Shown here: piece after piece, positions 8,614 to 18,353 of the stretch | Position numbering within the stretch: position 1 is the first letter of the stretch | Layout of the letters: the number at the start of each line of letters is the position of its first letter | From: Mangrovitalea sediminis | GTDB taxonomy: Bacteria; Pseudomonadota; Gammaproteobacteria; Pseudomonadales; Oleiphilaceae | Length of the DNA stretch: 64,000 nucleotides | Reading direction: 5' to 3' | Assembly (NCBI RefSeq): GCF_002514725.1 | Contig: NZ_NTLB01000005.1 | Location: 372,001 to 436,000, forward strand | Program-made: the position numbers and the translations under genes | The notes under the pieces: model-generated | What the model was told of the DNA's origin: nothing | What the model saw: the letters and a program-made list of their open reading frames with translations, nothing else | The model's database searches: none

Positions 8614-10044
8614 ATGATTCGTACACGCGGTTATGCCATGTTAAGGCGCTGGGGCGCGTGGCTGCTTGCCGGAATTGTCGTGCTATCGGTTGGCAGTCCA
8701 GGGTCGATGGCGCGGGAACAAAACTCGCGCACGGCCTTATTGCTGACCATCGACGGACCCATAGGGCCTGCAACGACGGATTACCTGAAACGAGGACTGT
8801 CGAAAGCCGCCCACGATGGCGATGCGTTGCTGGTTATCGAACTGGATACCCCGGGTGGGCTGATGAATAGCCTGCACGATATCGTTAAGGCGATCCTGGC
8901 ATCGCCGGTCCCTGTGGTGACTTATGTGTCGCCGTCTGGCGCGCGCGCGGCGAGCGCCGGCACCTACCTGCTTTATGCCAGTCATATCGCTGCCATGGCA
9001 CCTGCCACTCATCTCGGCTCCGCAACACCGGTTCAGCTTGGCGGAATCCCCGGCCTCTCGGACGACAAGGGACAGGATAATGAGGGTAAGTCGGCGAAGA
9101 ACGCCATGGATCGCAAAATTACGGAAGACGCTGTCGCCTATATTCGCAGCCTTGCAGAGCGCCGTGGGAGAAATGCCGATTGGGCCGAAGAGGCGGTGCG
9201 CCACGCCGCAAACCTGGATGCCCAGGCAGCGCTAAAACGCCACGTGATCGATGTAGTGGCACCAACCCTGGACGATGTTTTTCGCCAGATCGATGGGCGT
9301 CAAGTCATGATGGCTCAGCAGATACAGGTCTTGCGCACCTTGAATCTCACGGTGGTGCGTTTCGATCCGGACTGGCGTACCAATCTGCTATCCGTCATTG
9401 CCAATCCCAATATCGCGTATTTGCTCTTGCTGGCCGGTTTTTTGGGGCTGGCTATCGAGCTGTTCAATCCTGGAGGAACGGTACCCGGCGTGGTGGGTGG
9501 TATCTGCCTGCTACTGGCGTTGTTCGCGTTCCAGATGCTGCCCGTGAATTATTCCGGTCTGGCACTGCTTGTCCTGGGATTGGGGTTTATTGTTGCGGAG
9601 GCGTTTGTGCCCAGTTTTGGCGTGCTTGGCATTGGCGGCATTGTGGCCTTTGTGACGGGCTCTATCCTGTTGATGGATGGGCTGCACCCGCAAGTTTCCA
9701 TACCGCTCATCGGTGGCACGGCGTTGATCGCGGCAGGATTCCTTCTTTGGATGGTGACACGGCTTCTTGGTTTTCGCCGACGACCGCCCACCACCGGCGA
9801 ACCGCAGATGATCGGCTTGTCAGCCCTTGTTCTCGACGATTTCGTTCAGGATGCAGAAACCGGCCGCTGGCGAGGGCGCGTCCGTGTGCGTGGCGAAAAT
9901 TGGCTGGCGTTGGGTGAGCGCGCTGCCAAAGCGGGCGATGTTCTTGAAGTAACCGGTATCGAGGGACTTCATGTCTTCGTCTCGGTAATCCATCAAGGGA
10001 CCGACGGGCCGGGTGAAAATATGGCCGACGGTCAGGGAAACTGA
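8614..10044 (+). CDS. NfeD family membrane protease with ClpP/S49-like domain
   Basis: Full-length NfeD of 476 residues: an N-terminal signal segment (MLRRWGAWLLAGIVVLSVG), a ClpP/SppA-like serine protease domain (about 45-245), four or five membrane helices (about 265-400) and a C-terminal OB-fold NfeD domain. The nucleophile is probably S114 in ARAASAGTY; K159 or K162 would be the partner lysine. The family is known to pair with stomatin-like proteins and to cleave hydrophobic stomatin tails. Start 8614 is preferred over 8548 because GGGAG lies 6 bp upstream and the signal segment begins there; the 22-residue extension has no ribosome site. It is in an operon with the slipin gene. Confidence 0.9.
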   Translation: MIRTRGYAMLRRWGAWLLAGIVVLSVGSPGSMAREQNSRTALLLTIDGPIGPATTDYLKRGLSKAAHDGDALLVIELDTPGGLMNSLHDIVKAILASPVPVVTYVSPSGARAASAGTYLLYASHIAAMAPATHLGSATPVQLGGIPGLSDDKGQDNEGKSAKNAMDRKITEDAVAYIRSLAERRGRNADWAEEAVRHAANLDAQAALKRHVIDVVAPTLDDVFRQIDGRQVMMAQQIQVLRTLNLTVVRFDPDWRTNLLSVIANPNIAYLLLLAGFLGLAIELFNPGGTVPGVVGGICLLLALFAFQMLPVNYSGLALLVLGLGFIVAEAFVPSFGVLGIGGIVAFVTGSILLMDGLHPQVSIPLIGGTALIAAGFLLWMVTRLLGFRRRPPTTGEPQMIGLSALVLDDFVQDAETGRWRGRVRVRGENWLALGERAAKAGDVLEVTGIEGLHVFVSVIHQGTDGPGENMADGQGN

Positions 10045-10070
10045 TCCTTAACCCAGAAGGGAGATCGACC

Positions 10071-10835
10071 GTGAGTGAATTGATTGCCTATCTTGTACCT
10101 CTTGTAATGGTGGGGCTGATTATCGGTTCCGCCATTCGAATTGTTCCCGAATACCAGCGGGGAGTCGTGTTTTTCCTTGGACGCTTCCAGGCTGTCAAAG
10201 GGCCGGGATTGGTACTGATCGTGCCCGGTATACAGCAGGTCGTCAGGGTGGATCTGCGGGTTATTACCCATGACGTGCCGGCGCAGGATGTTATCTCCAA
10301 AGATAACGTTACCGTCCGCGTCAATGCGGTTCTCTACTATCGGGTCGTCGATCCCGAAAAGGCGATCATCCAGGTCGAGAATTTTGGCAACGCCACCAGC
10401 CAATTGGCTCAGACGACGTTGCGTTCCGTGCTTGGCAAGCACGACTTGGATGAGATGCTCTCCGAAAGGGATAAGTTGAATCGGGATATTCAGGAGATCC
10501 TCGATGCCCAGACCGAGGCTTGGGGCATCAAGGTCGCCAATGTGGAGATCAAGCACGTCGACCTCAACGAAAGCATGATCAGGGCTATTGCACGTCAGGC
10601 TGAGGCGGAACGTGAGCGTCGTGCCAAGGTGATCCATGCCGATGGCGAACTGCAGGCGTCACACAAACTGTTCGAAGCGGCGGAAATCATGTCGCGCAAT
10701 CCGGCAGCCCTGCAATTACGCTATCTGCAGACAATGGCGGATATGAGCAACAACAGCTCGTCCACCGTCTTTTTCCCCTTGCCGATAAACCTGATGGAAG
10801 CCTTCGAAAAATTGCGGCCGACTAAGCCTGAGTAA
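10071..10835 (+). CDS. Slipin (stomatin/SPFH family membrane protein)
   Basis: A 254-residue SPFH protein with one N-terminal hydrophobic segment (about 5-22) followed by RIVPEYQRGVVFFLGRF, the standard start of the band-7 domain. The coiled-coil region rich in A, E and R (about 165-215) is typical of oligomerising stomatins. It lies 26 bp after nfeD in the same direction with AGAAGGGAG upstream of a GTG start. The conserved NfeD-slipin partnership implies a membrane microdomain complex in which NfeD processes the slipin. The C-terminal stretch ending TVFFPLPINLMEAF is a plausible NfeD target. Confidence 0.92.
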   Translation: MSELIAYLVPLVMVGLIIGSAIRIVPEYQRGVVFFLGRFQAVKGPGLVLIVPGIQQVVRVDLRVITHDVPAQDVISKDNVTVRVNAVLYYRVVDPEKAIIQVENFGNATSQLAQTTLRSVLGKHDLDEMLSERDKLNRDIQEILDAQTEAWGIKVANVEIKHVDLNESMIRAIARQAEAERERRAKVIHADGELQASHKLFEAAEIMSRNPAALQLRYLQTMADMSNNSSSTVFFPLPINLMEAFEKLRPTKPE

Positions 10836-10859
10836 GTGAGCCGCAAGGGGAAAGCTGTA

Positions 10860-11969
10860 TCAGGACAGCCGTTTGCGGAACAGCCACGCGGCCGTGATCA
10901 GTGTGACCAGGCCGATCACGGCCATTGGCCAGTATTGCGCGGTCAAGGCGGAGAAATCCGCGCCTTCCAGAAACACCTTTCGCACGATAATCAGGAAGTA
11001 GCGCATTGGATTGATAAAGGTCAGGTACTGCACCCATTCCGACATATTGGCGATGGGGGTGGCAAAGCCCGATAGAATGACCGATGGCACCATGAATAGG
11101 AACGCCCCCAAGAGTGCCTGCTGCTGGGTGACGGCCAGCGACGAAATCATCAGGCCGATACCGGTAACCGACACGACAAACAGCAGTAGCCCGAAATAGA
11201 GCGCCAAGAGTTCCCCCCTCAAGGGGATATCGAACCACCAGACCGTCGCCGCAATAATCACCGTAGCCTCTATGCCACCGATCAGCAGGCTGGGGAGGCC
11301 TTTCCCGAGTAGAATGTCGAACTGTCGGAGCGGCGTTACCAGCAACTGGTCAAAAGTCCCCGTCTCCCGTTCCCTGGCGACCGACATCCCAACAATCAAC
11401 AACGTCACCAACTGCGTCAGCAAGGCGATGATGCCGGGCACGATAAACCAATGTGAATCAAGAGTTGGGTTGAAGCGGGCGCGCATATCCAGCACCGCCG
11501 GGGGCGGTGGGGCGCCTTTTCGGGCGTTCCAGGCAAGAGCGTAGTCGTTCAGTATGTTGTTGGCATAGCCCTGTATCAGCAACGCAGTGTTGGAGTTACG
11601 ACCGTCCACGATCATCTGTACCGGCGCAGGGTGGCCGCTCAGCAGGTTGCGTGTAAATCGCGGGTCGATGACCAATACCATTCGAACCTCGCGGGAATCG
11701 ATGAGATCGTCGATAGGTTTCTCGCTCTTCAGATTAGCCACGACATTAAAGGTAGGGGAGCCGGTAAAGTGAGCCACCAGGTCCCGCGAAGCGGCACTTC
11801 GGTCCTGGTTATAGATGGCGATGGGCACTTTGTTGAGATCGAAGGTCGCCGCGTAACCAAACACCATCAGTTGGATTAACGGCGGGCCGATCAGCACAAC
11901 ACGGCTCTTACGGTCACTGAGTACCGTGAGCAATTCCTTGATAAGCAGTGCAAGCACCTGTCGCCACAT
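10860..11969 (-). CDS. ABC exporter permease (YbhR/YhhJ-like)
   Basis: ABC-2 type permease of 369 residues: one N-terminal helix (about 22-40), a large extracytoplasmic domain (about 45-175) and a C-terminal block of five helices. It contains the ABC-2 signature region RERETGTFDQLLVTPLRQFDILLGK. It is the last gene of a four-gene operon, 5 bp after the upstream permease, and probably forms a heterodimer with it. It ends 24 bp from the oppositely oriented slipin gene. The E. coli YbhFSR homologue exports cations and some drugs; the substrate here is not visible. Confidence 0.88.
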   Translation of the reverse strand: MWRQVLALLIKELLTVLSDRKSRVVLIGPPLIQLMVFGYAATFDLNKVPIAIYNQDRSAASRDLVAHFTGSPTFNVVANLKSEKPIDDLIDSREVRMVLVIDPRFTRNLLSGHPAPVQMIVDGRNSNTALLIQGYANNILNDYALAWNARKGAPPPPAVLDMRARFNPTLDSHWFIVPGIIALLTQLVTLLIVGMSVARERETGTFDQLLVTPLRQFDILLGKGLPSLLIGGIEATVIIAATVWWFDIPLRGELLALYFGLLLFVVSVTGIGLMISSLAVTQQQALLGAFLFMVPSVILSGFATPIANMSEWVQYLTFINPMRYFLIIVRKVFLEGADFSALTAQYWPMAVIGLVTLITAAWLFRKRLS

Positions 11970-11974
11970 GGGTT

Positions 11975-13099
11975 TCAGTCCAATCTCTTGTGGGTAATGG
12001 CGCGTGCGGCGGCAAGAAAGATCACCGCCATTATGGCCAGTGCCAGGGCGTTAGGCAGAATCACCGACCAGACATCCCCGGCCAGGAAAAGCGTCTGCAG
12101 TATGGCCACGAAATAACGGGCGGCGACGATGTGGGTAATGAACTGAACCACTTGCGGCATGCTGTCGATGTCGAACACAAACCCCGACAGGATAAACGCC
12201 GGCAGGAAGGTGGTGATGATGGCAATCTGACCGGCAACAAACTGATTGCGGGCAAAGCTCGAAATCAGTAAACCCATCCCCAGGGCTGCGAGCATGAACA
12301 GGGCCGAAGTCCCCGTCAATACGAGCAGCGAACCTCTCATTGGAATGCCGAACAGGAACACCGCAATCGCCACTGAGGCGGCCATGCCGCCCATGCCCAA
12401 CAGAAAGTAGGGAACCAGTTTGGCGAGGAGTATTTCCCGCATCTTTACGCGGGTTACCATGAGGGCCTCCAGCGTACCGCGTTCCCATTCGCGAGCCATG
12501 ACCAAGGCTGTCAACAGCGCGCCGGTTAGCGTCATAATCAGCGCAATGAGGCCCGGGACGAGATAATCGCGGCTGCTGACGCCCGGATTGAAGCGAACCC
12601 TGGCGGCCACATCTAGCGGTAGCGGAGAGCGCTTGCCCTGGAGGCGGGCCTGAGCGGCAAGCCAGGTGCTCCAAACCTGTTGAACATAGCCTTCGATCAA
12701 TCGTGCATCGTTGGCATCGACCCCATTGACGATCACACCGATCGGTGAATTACCGTTTGCTCTGGCTCTGCGACTGAAGTCGCTGGGTAACCAGACGATT
12801 GCTTGCACTTTGCCTGCTGCCATCGCGGCCTCTGCCGACTGGATATCCCGATAACGCAAAGGGCGGAAGTAGGGCGATTGCTCGAAATGTCCGGTAAAGC
12901 TGGCCGTCAATGCATCCGGATGCTGCACGACCAGCGCAACCGGTACTCCGCGGGCGTCCAGGGAAACCCCTTGCCCGATGATCAGCAACAGGACCGCCGG
13001 TAATACAAAGGCGATGGCGAGCGCTGAGGGGTCCCGCAGGATTTGCAGGAATTCCTTGCGTAATAGGCCGGTGAAACGACGAAGAGCGGCGCCTTTCAT
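11975..13099 (-). CDS. ABC exporter permease (YbhS-like)
   Basis: ABC-2 type permease of 374 residues with the same plan as its neighbour: an N-terminal helix, an extracytoplasmic loop domain, then helices from about residue 180. The signature MAREWERGTLEALMVTRVKMREILLAK is in the expected place. Its start overlaps the stop of the ATPase gene by 4 bp (ATGA), which indicates translational coupling. Together with the second permease it should form the transmembrane half of the exporter driven by the fused double ATPase. Confidence 0.88.
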   Translation of the reverse strand: MKGAALRRFTGLLRKEFLQILRDPSALAIAFVLPAVLLLIIGQGVSLDARGVPVALVVQHPDALTASFTGHFEQSPYFRPLRYRDIQSAEAAMAAGKVQAIVWLPSDFSRRARANGNSPIGVIVNGVDANDARLIEGYVQQVWSTWLAAQARLQGKRSPLPLDVAARVRFNPGVSSRDYLVPGLIALIMTLTGALLTALVMAREWERGTLEALMVTRVKMREILLAKLVPYFLLGMGGMAASVAIAVFLFGIPMRGSLLVLTGTSALFMLAALGMGLLISSFARNQFVAGQIAIITTFLPAFILSGFVFDIDSMPQVVQFITHIVAARYFVAILQTLFLAGDVWSVILPNALALAIMAVIFLAAARAITHKRLD

Positions 13100-14862
13100 G
13101 TGACGTCGGCCTCTGCAGGGGTTTCGATGACCGCAATGAAGGCATCCTCCATCGTAGGATCCGGCGTTTCCGGCGTACGGGCGATACGCTTGATGTTCTC
13201 CGGGGCTCCGGTGGCAAGGATGCGGCCCTGCGCCATGATCACCAACTGATCGCAGTACTCGGCCTCTTCCATGAAGTGCGTCGTGACGAGAACGGTTACG
13301 CCAGACTCGGCTAACCCGTTGATTCGGCGCCAGAACTCCCTCCTTGCAAGGGGGTCGACACCCGAGGTGGGTTCGTCGAGGAAAAGAATGTCCGGCTCAT
13401 GCATCAAGGCGCAGGCAAGGGCGAGCCGTTGTTTGAATCCCAACGGCAGGTCCTTCGAGGTGTCGTTAAGGATGGGCTTTAGGTCGAATTCCTGAATGGC
13501 CCAGTCGATACGATCCTGCTGCCGGGCGCCCTTGAGCCGGTAGGCACTGCTGAAAAAGCGCAGGTTTCGGTGTACTGAGAGATCGCCGTACAGTGAAAAT
13601 TTTTGCGCCATATAGCCAATTCTTCCCCGCGCCGCTGCGGCGGCTTTTCGTAGGTCGTAACCAGCCACCTGCAGTGAGCCGGATGAGGGCGGCAGCAATC
13701 CGCACAGCATTCGGAACGTGGTGGATTTCCCGGCGCCATTGGCGCCCAGGAGCCCGAATATCTGGCCTCGGTTTACTGAAAAGCTGATGTCGTTTACCGC
13801 TACAAAATCACCGAACCGGCGACTAAGGCGACTGACGGATATGACATTATCATCTCCGTCATTTGCTGATTTTAACGGGGGTGGCATGGCCGTGACGGAA
13901 CTGCCGGTTTCCTGCGCCTGTTCGTGCAAACGCGCAACAAAGCTATCCTCGAAGCGAGGGGGTGTCGGCGTCAGACGAAGGTCCGGCGCTTCCTCTATCC
14001 AGCCTGCCGGGTCGGATGTTGTGGTCGATGCCGTGATAACCCGCACATGGCTGCCCTGAATGATGGCATCTATAACGCCAGGGGTACTGCTCAACCGCGC
14101 CTGCAGGCGGCGACGGCTTAGTTGACTGGAGGCAAGATAACTGCGGCCTTCGATCTCTTTCGTGAACTCGCCGGGCTTTCCGCTGCCCAATAAACGACCT
14201 TCATGCAGAAGAAGCACCGCGTCGCAACGCTCTGCCTCATCCAAGTAGGCCGTGCTGAACAGGACGGTGAGCGACGTCGTCTGCATCAGGTGTTCGATGA
14301 TCTGCCAGAGTTCTCGCCGGGATACGGGGTCGACGCCGACGGTCGGTTCATCGAGCAAAAGGAGTTCAGGCGGATGAAGCAGGGTACAGGCCAGTCCAAG
14401 CTTCTGTTTCATGCCTCCGGAAAGGCGGCCGGCCATGCGCTGGGTAAAGGGACCCAGTCCGGTCATGTGCAGTAGCTCGGCATAACGCGCCGGTCTTATG
14501 GCTGGTGCAACGCCCTGCAGGTCGGCATAAAGGTCGAGATTCTCCCGCACGCTCAGGTCTTCATAGAGACCAAAGCGCTGCGGCATGTAACCGAGCTTGC
14601 CTTGCACGCCAAGAGGGTCGGCAGAGACATCGAGACCCAATGCCTGGATGCTGCCGCCATCGAGCCGCAAAAGCCCCGCAATGAGCCGCATCAACGTGGT
14701 TTTGCCTGCGCCATCAGGACCGATCAAACCGGTAACGGTCCCTTCTTCGACCTCTGCGGAAATGCCGTCAAGTGCCGTTACCAGGCGTTTGTTGGTGCGG
14801 AAATGACGTTGAACCGCCTCCAGTTTTAGCGCGGGTGGTTTTTCAGGGCGCTCGTTTGGCAT
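13096..14862 (-). CDS. ybhF: ABC exporter ATP-binding protein with two fused ATPase domains (YbhF-like)
   Basis: 588 residues carrying two complete nucleotide-binding domains. Domain 1 has Walker A GPDGAGKTT, signature LSGGMKQKLG and Walker B LLLLDEPT. Domain 2 has Walker A GANGAGKST, the region LPLGFKQRLA (a degenerate LSGGQ) and Walker B ILFLDEPT. Fusion of both ATPases in one chain is the hallmark of YbhF. Start 14862 is preferred: it gives the natural N-terminus MPNERPEKPPALKLEAVQRHF and a 20-bp overlap with the adaptor gene. The frame stays open for 69 more codons upstream, but that part lies over the adaptor and is not protein-like. Confidence 0.92.
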   Translation of the reverse strand: MPNERPEKPPALKLEAVQRHFRTNKRLVTALDGISAEVEEGTVTGLIGPDGAGKTTLMRLIAGLLRLDGGSIQALGLDVSADPLGVQGKLGYMPQRFGLYEDLSVRENLDLYADLQGVAPAIRPARYAELLHMTGLGPFTQRMAGRLSGGMKQKLGLACTLLHPPELLLLDEPTVGVDPVSRRELWQIIEHLMQTTSLTVLFSTAYLDEAERCDAVLLLHEGRLLGSGKPGEFTKEIEGRSYLASSQLSRRRLQARLSSTPGVIDAIIQGSHVRVITASTTTSDPAGWIEEAPDLRLTPTPPRFEDSFVARLHEQAQETGSSVTAMPPPLKSANDGDDNVISVSRLSRRFGDFVAVNDISFSVNRGQIFGLLGANGAGKSTTFRMLCGLLPPSSGSLQVAGYDLRKAAAAARGRIGYMAQKFSLYGDLSVHRNLRFFSSAYRLKGARQQDRIDWAIQEFDLKPILNDTSKDLPLGFKQRLALACALMHEPDILFLDEPTSGVDPLARREFWRRINGLAESGVTVLVTTHFMEEAEYCDQLVIMAQGRILATGAPENIKRIARTPETPDPTMEDAFIAVIETPAEADVT

Positions 14863-15736
14863 CGACGGGCCCGCATTTCGGAGGTTGTGCCGGTGTCGAA
14901 GGCTGCGTATCGATATGAACTGTGGCTGGCATCCCCAGACGCAATTCATCACGGGTATCACAGACATACACGCGAACTTCGAAGACCAGGGCCGTCCGCA
15001 ATGCGGGTGTCTGAACCGTTTTGGGCGTGAATTCCGCTGTCGGCGAAATGTAGCCGATCCAGCCTTCATAGCGATGGTTGGGAAAACTGTCCGTGCTTAC
15101 CGCGGCACGCATGCCGGTTCTGATTCGACCCATTGCGGTTTCGGGAACATAGGCCCGAACCCAGGTCGGCGAAAGCAGGGCGATGGTGTAAACCGGGGTT
15201 GAGGGCGACGCCATGTCCCCAGGCTCGAGTATGCGGTTCTCAACGATCCCGTCGGCAGGTGCATAGAGGCGGGTATCGTCCAGTTGTCGCTGCGCCAGAG
15301 CAACAGCGGCTTGCTGCGCCTGGTAGGTTGCATACGCCGCCTGATAGGCCGCCCTTGCATCGTCCCGTTGCTGAATCGCGGTTGCGTTGGTGGTCGCCAG
15401 CTGCGTATAGCGCCGGTAGATCACAGCGTTGTTCTGATAGGTCACTTTCGCTGCCGCCAGGGCAGCGGTGGCCTGATTCAACGCTGCGGTGTATCGACTG
15501 CTATCCAGTGTCGCCAGCAGCTCGCCCTGTTTTACCCGAGCACCTTCCTGAACCGCCAGGGAGGTAATGCGGCCGCTGGCGTTGAATGCGGGTTGGACTT
15601 CCCGTATATCGACGTTGCCGTATAGCGTCAATTGTGTCGGGTCCGACGGGGATTCGCGGTGCTTATAAAACCAGATACCCCCGCCAATACCGCCAACCAG
15701 CAGGAGAAGAATCAGGAAGCGCGCCATTTTGGGCAT
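14843..15736 (-). CDS. HlyD family membrane-fusion protein (YbhG-like) of the ABC exporter
   Basis: 297-residue adaptor with an N-terminal membrane anchor (about 5-21), a lipoyl-like half (GRITSLAVQEGARVKQGELLATL), an alanine- and glutamine-rich coiled-coil hairpin (about 80-150) and the second lipoyl half (LYAPADGIVENRILEPGDMA). It is the first gene of the operon, so the order is adaptor, ATPase, permease, permease, as in E. coli ybhGFSR. Unlike E. coli, no TetR-type regulator gene adjoins it. A 14-bp perfect palindrome lies about 110 bp upstream and is the best operator candidate. Confidence 0.9.
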   Translation of the reverse strand: MPKMARFLILLLLVGGIGGGIWFYKHRESPSDPTQLTLYGNVDIREVQPAFNASGRITSLAVQEGARVKQGELLATLDSSRYTAALNQATAALAAAKVTYQNNAVIYRRYTQLATTNATAIQQRDDARAAYQAAYATYQAQQAAVALAQRQLDDTRLYAPADGIVENRILEPGDMASPSTPVYTIALLSPTWVRAYVPETAMGRIRTGMRAAVSTDSFPNHRYEGWIGYISPTAEFTPKTVQTPALRTALVFEVRVYVCDTRDELRLGMPATVHIDTQPSTPAQPPKCGPVDAKRAP

Positions 15737-15842
15737 GTCGAGTCAGTCCAACCAAAAGATCTGCCCATTGTTTCATAGGCGAAGGCAATAACCCTTGATA
15801 TGTGTCAACGTTGTATGGTTCCAGAACATCCCTAAAATCAGC

Positions 15843-15856
15843 GAGTTCCGGAACTC
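15843..15856. promoter_or_regulatory. Perfect 14-bp palindrome, candidate operator
   Basis: GAGTTCCGGAACTC is fully self-complementary. It lies in the 308-bp gap between the divergent exporter operon (start 15736) and the dehydrogenase gene (start 16045). A dimeric repressor site serving either side is a reasonable inference. The rest of the gap holds nothing I can call. Confidence 0.4.
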
Positions 15857-16044
15857 CTAGTGAGTATTTTTTATTCAGCGTCCCTGCATCGCATTGCCCG
15901 GACCCGCTTACTCCAGAACACATCACAATCCTTCAAGACGCTTTGCCATTCCCTCAATAAATTAGACAGTGAATCTACCTCGGCGCCCGCATCAGATGCG
16001 CGACAGGCGGGGCGAGCCCTGGACAAAGGTTTGTGGAGGCGACT

Positions 16045-16938
16045 ATGACGATTGGTTTTATTGGTCTGGGGGTCATGGGAAAACCCATGGCAACAAACCT
16101 GGCGAAGGCCGGCACGCCTATTGTGGTCTGGAACCGTAGCCCTGGAGCCGGAGACGAGCTTCGAACACTGGGCGCTTCCGTGGTGGAGAGTCCGGCAGAG
16201 GTTTTTGCCTGTGCCAGGATCGTCATACTGATGTTGGCTACCGAGTCTGCTATCGATGACGTCCTTGCCCGGCAAACACCGGTTTTCAGCGACTATGTGG
16301 CGAACCACATCGTCGTACATATGGGTACCACTTCGCCCGAGTACTCCAAAGCATTGGGTAAAGCCATAACGTCGGCCGGTGGACACTATGTGGAAGCGCC
16401 CGTATCAGGCTCTCGAAAACCCGCCGAAGCCGGCCAGTTGGTGGCAATGCTCGCCGGTGAGCCGGATGTCCTCTGCGAAATCAAGCCGCTACTCGCGCCG
16501 ATGTGCCATGAAACCGTGCTTTGCGGGCCGGTGCCGTCAGCACTGTTGATGAAGCTTTCCGTGAATCTCTTTCTCATCACGATGGTGACAGGGCTTGTCG
16601 AGTCGCTGCATTTTGCCAACCATCACGCACTGGATATCGATAAGTTACTGGCGGTGCTGGACGCCGGACCGATGGCTAGCGATGTCTCCCGGATGAAATC
16701 CCACAAGTTGGCTGCGCGTGATTTCGATGTCCAGGCCTCCATTCTTGATGTGTTGAAGAACAATCGCCTGATTTCGGAAGCCGCAAGGTCGGCCAAGGTT
16801 GCATCCCCCCTTCTGGATGTCTGTTACGCGCTCTTCGGTGAAAGTGCTGCGCAAGGGCATGGCGATCTCGATATGGTCGCGGTATCGCTGGCGATCGAAG
16901 CGAGAACCCGTTCGCTCGAACAGGATCAGGCGCCGTAA
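16045..16938 (+). CDS. NAD(P)-dependent beta-hydroxyacid dehydrogenase (3-hydroxyisobutyrate dehydrogenase family)
   Basis: 297 residues. The N-terminal Rossmann motif [20 protein letters not shown] is diagnostic of the family. The substrate-binding loop is [14 protein letters not shown], and the probable catalytic lysine lies in [12 protein letters not shown], about residue 171. It would oxidise or reduce a short beta-hydroxyacid or semialdehyde; members include glyoxylate/succinic semialdehyde reductases, so the exact substrate is open. Start 16045 is chosen because GGAGG sits 5 bp upstream; an in-frame GTG at 16033 is less likely. The GNAT gene follows after 55 bp. Confidence 0.88.
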   Translation: MTIGFIGLGVMGKPMATNLAKAGTPIVVWNRSPGAGDELRTLGASVVESPAEVFACARIVILMLATESAIDDVLARQTPVFSDYVANHIVVHMGTTSPEYSKALGKAITSAGGHYVEAPVSGSRKPAEAGQLVAMLAGEPDVLCEIKPLLAPMCHETVLCGPVPSALLMKLSVNLFLITMVTGLVESLHFANHHALDIDKLLAVLDAGPMASDVSRMKSHKLAARDFDVQASILDVLKNNRLISEAARSAKVASPLLDVCYALFGESAAQGHGDLDMVAVSLAIEARTRSLEQDQAP

Positions 16939-16993
16939 GGCTGATCGGCGAGAGTGGCAAGGCTGACTGTCAGATCAGGCGGAGAGGGCGCTC

Positions 16994-17509
16994 ATGGCAT
17001 TCGATCGGGATTTGACGGCTGAACTTATCGACTACATTGACTCCCGGCGAGTAAGTTCGTTACGGGGTTTTGCCGCGTTGCTGGGCCGGGAGGATATCCG
17101 CCTGCGATTCGGCACCCCTCGCAGATTAGGGGCCGAGGAAGCGATATTGGCGGCATTCCAGTGCCACCCGCCGGAACAGGAAATGATCTGGGGCATGTCC
17201 CAGGACGGTTCCCTGGCCGGGGTCGTGAATTGCGCCTTGGTCAGTCCTACGGAAATGGAGATTGGCCTTATCGTTCGGTCTGACCTAAAGCGAAACGGGA
17301 TTGGCTCCTGGCTGCTTGAGGTTGCCAAGCGCAGGGCCCTTCACCGGAAGATGGATAAGGTACTGGGAACGATCCTTTGGGAGAACTCAGCGATGAGATC
17401 GCTCGCCAGGAAGGCGGGTTTCGTCGCGATCGGAACCTACGGTATCTTGATTGATATGGAGATCGTGCTGCGGCCAGATACGCAAAACCCGGAAACCGCT
17501 ATCCGTTAA
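16994..17509 (+). CDS. GNAT family N-acetyltransferase
   Basis: 171 residues with the GNAT core: strands before MEIGLIVRSDLKRNGIGSWLLEVAKRRA, the pyrophosphate-binding loop (R/Q-x-x-G-x-G/A seen as KRNGIG), then an NSAMRSLARKAGFVAIG segment typical of the C-terminal half. The N-terminal 50 residues do not match the core and may give substrate specificity. Its 3' end overlaps the convergent AraC gene by 11 bp. It may be cotranscribed with the dehydrogenase upstream. The acetyl acceptor is unknown. Confidence 0.85.
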   Translation: MAFDRDLTAELIDYIDSRRVSSLRGFAALLGREDIRLRFGTPRRLGAEEAILAAFQCHPPEQEMIWGMSQDGSLAGVVNCALVSPTEMEIGLIVRSDLKRNGIGSWLLEVAKRRALHRKMDKVLGTILWENSAMRSLARKAGFVAIGTYGILIDMEIVLRPDTQNPETAIR

Positions 17510-18353
17510 GGGCGGTAAGCCACTTCTTGGGCGTCAGTCCGTAAGCAAGTTTGAATTGTCGCGTCATGTGGCTCTGATCGGAAAAACCGGCATCCATGGC
17601 AGCATCGGCCAGGGTTAGGCCCTGCTTCAGCAAAAGGCGGACCCTGTCCAGCTGCCGTAGCGTCCTATAGCGACGCGGACTGGTGCCGAATGCCGCCCGA
17701 AACTGTCGTGCCAGCGTCCAACGGTCGATACCGGCAATCACCTCAAGTTCATCCATGGAGTGCTGTTCTGCACAATTTGCCGATATTAATGCCTTTACGC
17801 GCAGCAGTGCGGGAAGATTCAAGGAGCCAATGCGCTCTGGTCTTTGCTCTGCCGCATGCAGGAGGAGGTTTGAAGCGGCGACGATGAGGTCCGTACTCAC
17901 AACATCGTCGAGATCAGTATCCAGGTCCCATAAGTCGGGAGAGGTATTCGCTCTCAGAAGATCCGCGTCAACGATAGCCTGTTTGACGAACGGCAGGGGT
18001 CTGCCTTGCAGCGCTTCCTGAATAAGGGCTGGATCGATGTAAAGCATTCGATAGCAGAAGCCCTCTTCTGTCCCTGCGCCGCCGTCATGCAGTTCATCAG
18101 GGTGCAGGATGTGGCACTGGCCGGGCAGGCATTGCCATCGCTCGCCTCGATAGCGGAATGTCTGGACACCCGAGACGGTAATACCAATGGCATAGGTATC
18201 ATGGCGATGGGGGGAAAAGGGCTGTCCGTGCAGAGATGCCTCCAGTCGTTCAATACCTTTCGTCCCGCTAGCCACGCGAAAGCAGTCGTTTCCGGGGGCG
18301 GCCTGGTGCTGTGCTTGGGCGTGGATTTCCGTGACTGGCCGGCACTCAGCCAT
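17499..18353 (-). CDS. AraC family transcriptional regulator with cupin domain
   Basis: 284 residues. The N-terminal half is an AraC-type cupin (PFSPHRHDTYAIGITVSGVQTFRYRGERW) that would bind a small ligand. The C-terminal half (about 185-284) has two helix-turn-helix motifs, ending GFSDQSHMTRQFKLAYGLTPKKW. Regulators of this build often control a neighbouring LysE-type exporter or metabolic gene. Here the close neighbours are the convergent GNAT and the divergent LysR gene 147 bp away. Confidence 0.88.
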   Translation of the reverse strand: MAECRPVTEIHAQAQHQAAPGNDCFRVASGTKGIERLEASLHGQPFSPHRHDTYAIGITVSGVQTFRYRGERWQCLPGQCHILHPDELHDGGAGTEEGFCYRMLYIDPALIQEALQGRPLPFVKQAIVDADLLRANTSPDLWDLDTDLDDVVSTDLIVAASNLLLHAAEQRPERIGSLNLPALLRVKALISANCAEQHSMDELEVIAGIDRWTLARQFRAAFGTSPRRYRTLRQLDRVRLLLKQGLTLADAAMDAGFSDQSHMTRQFKLAYGLTPKKWLTALNG

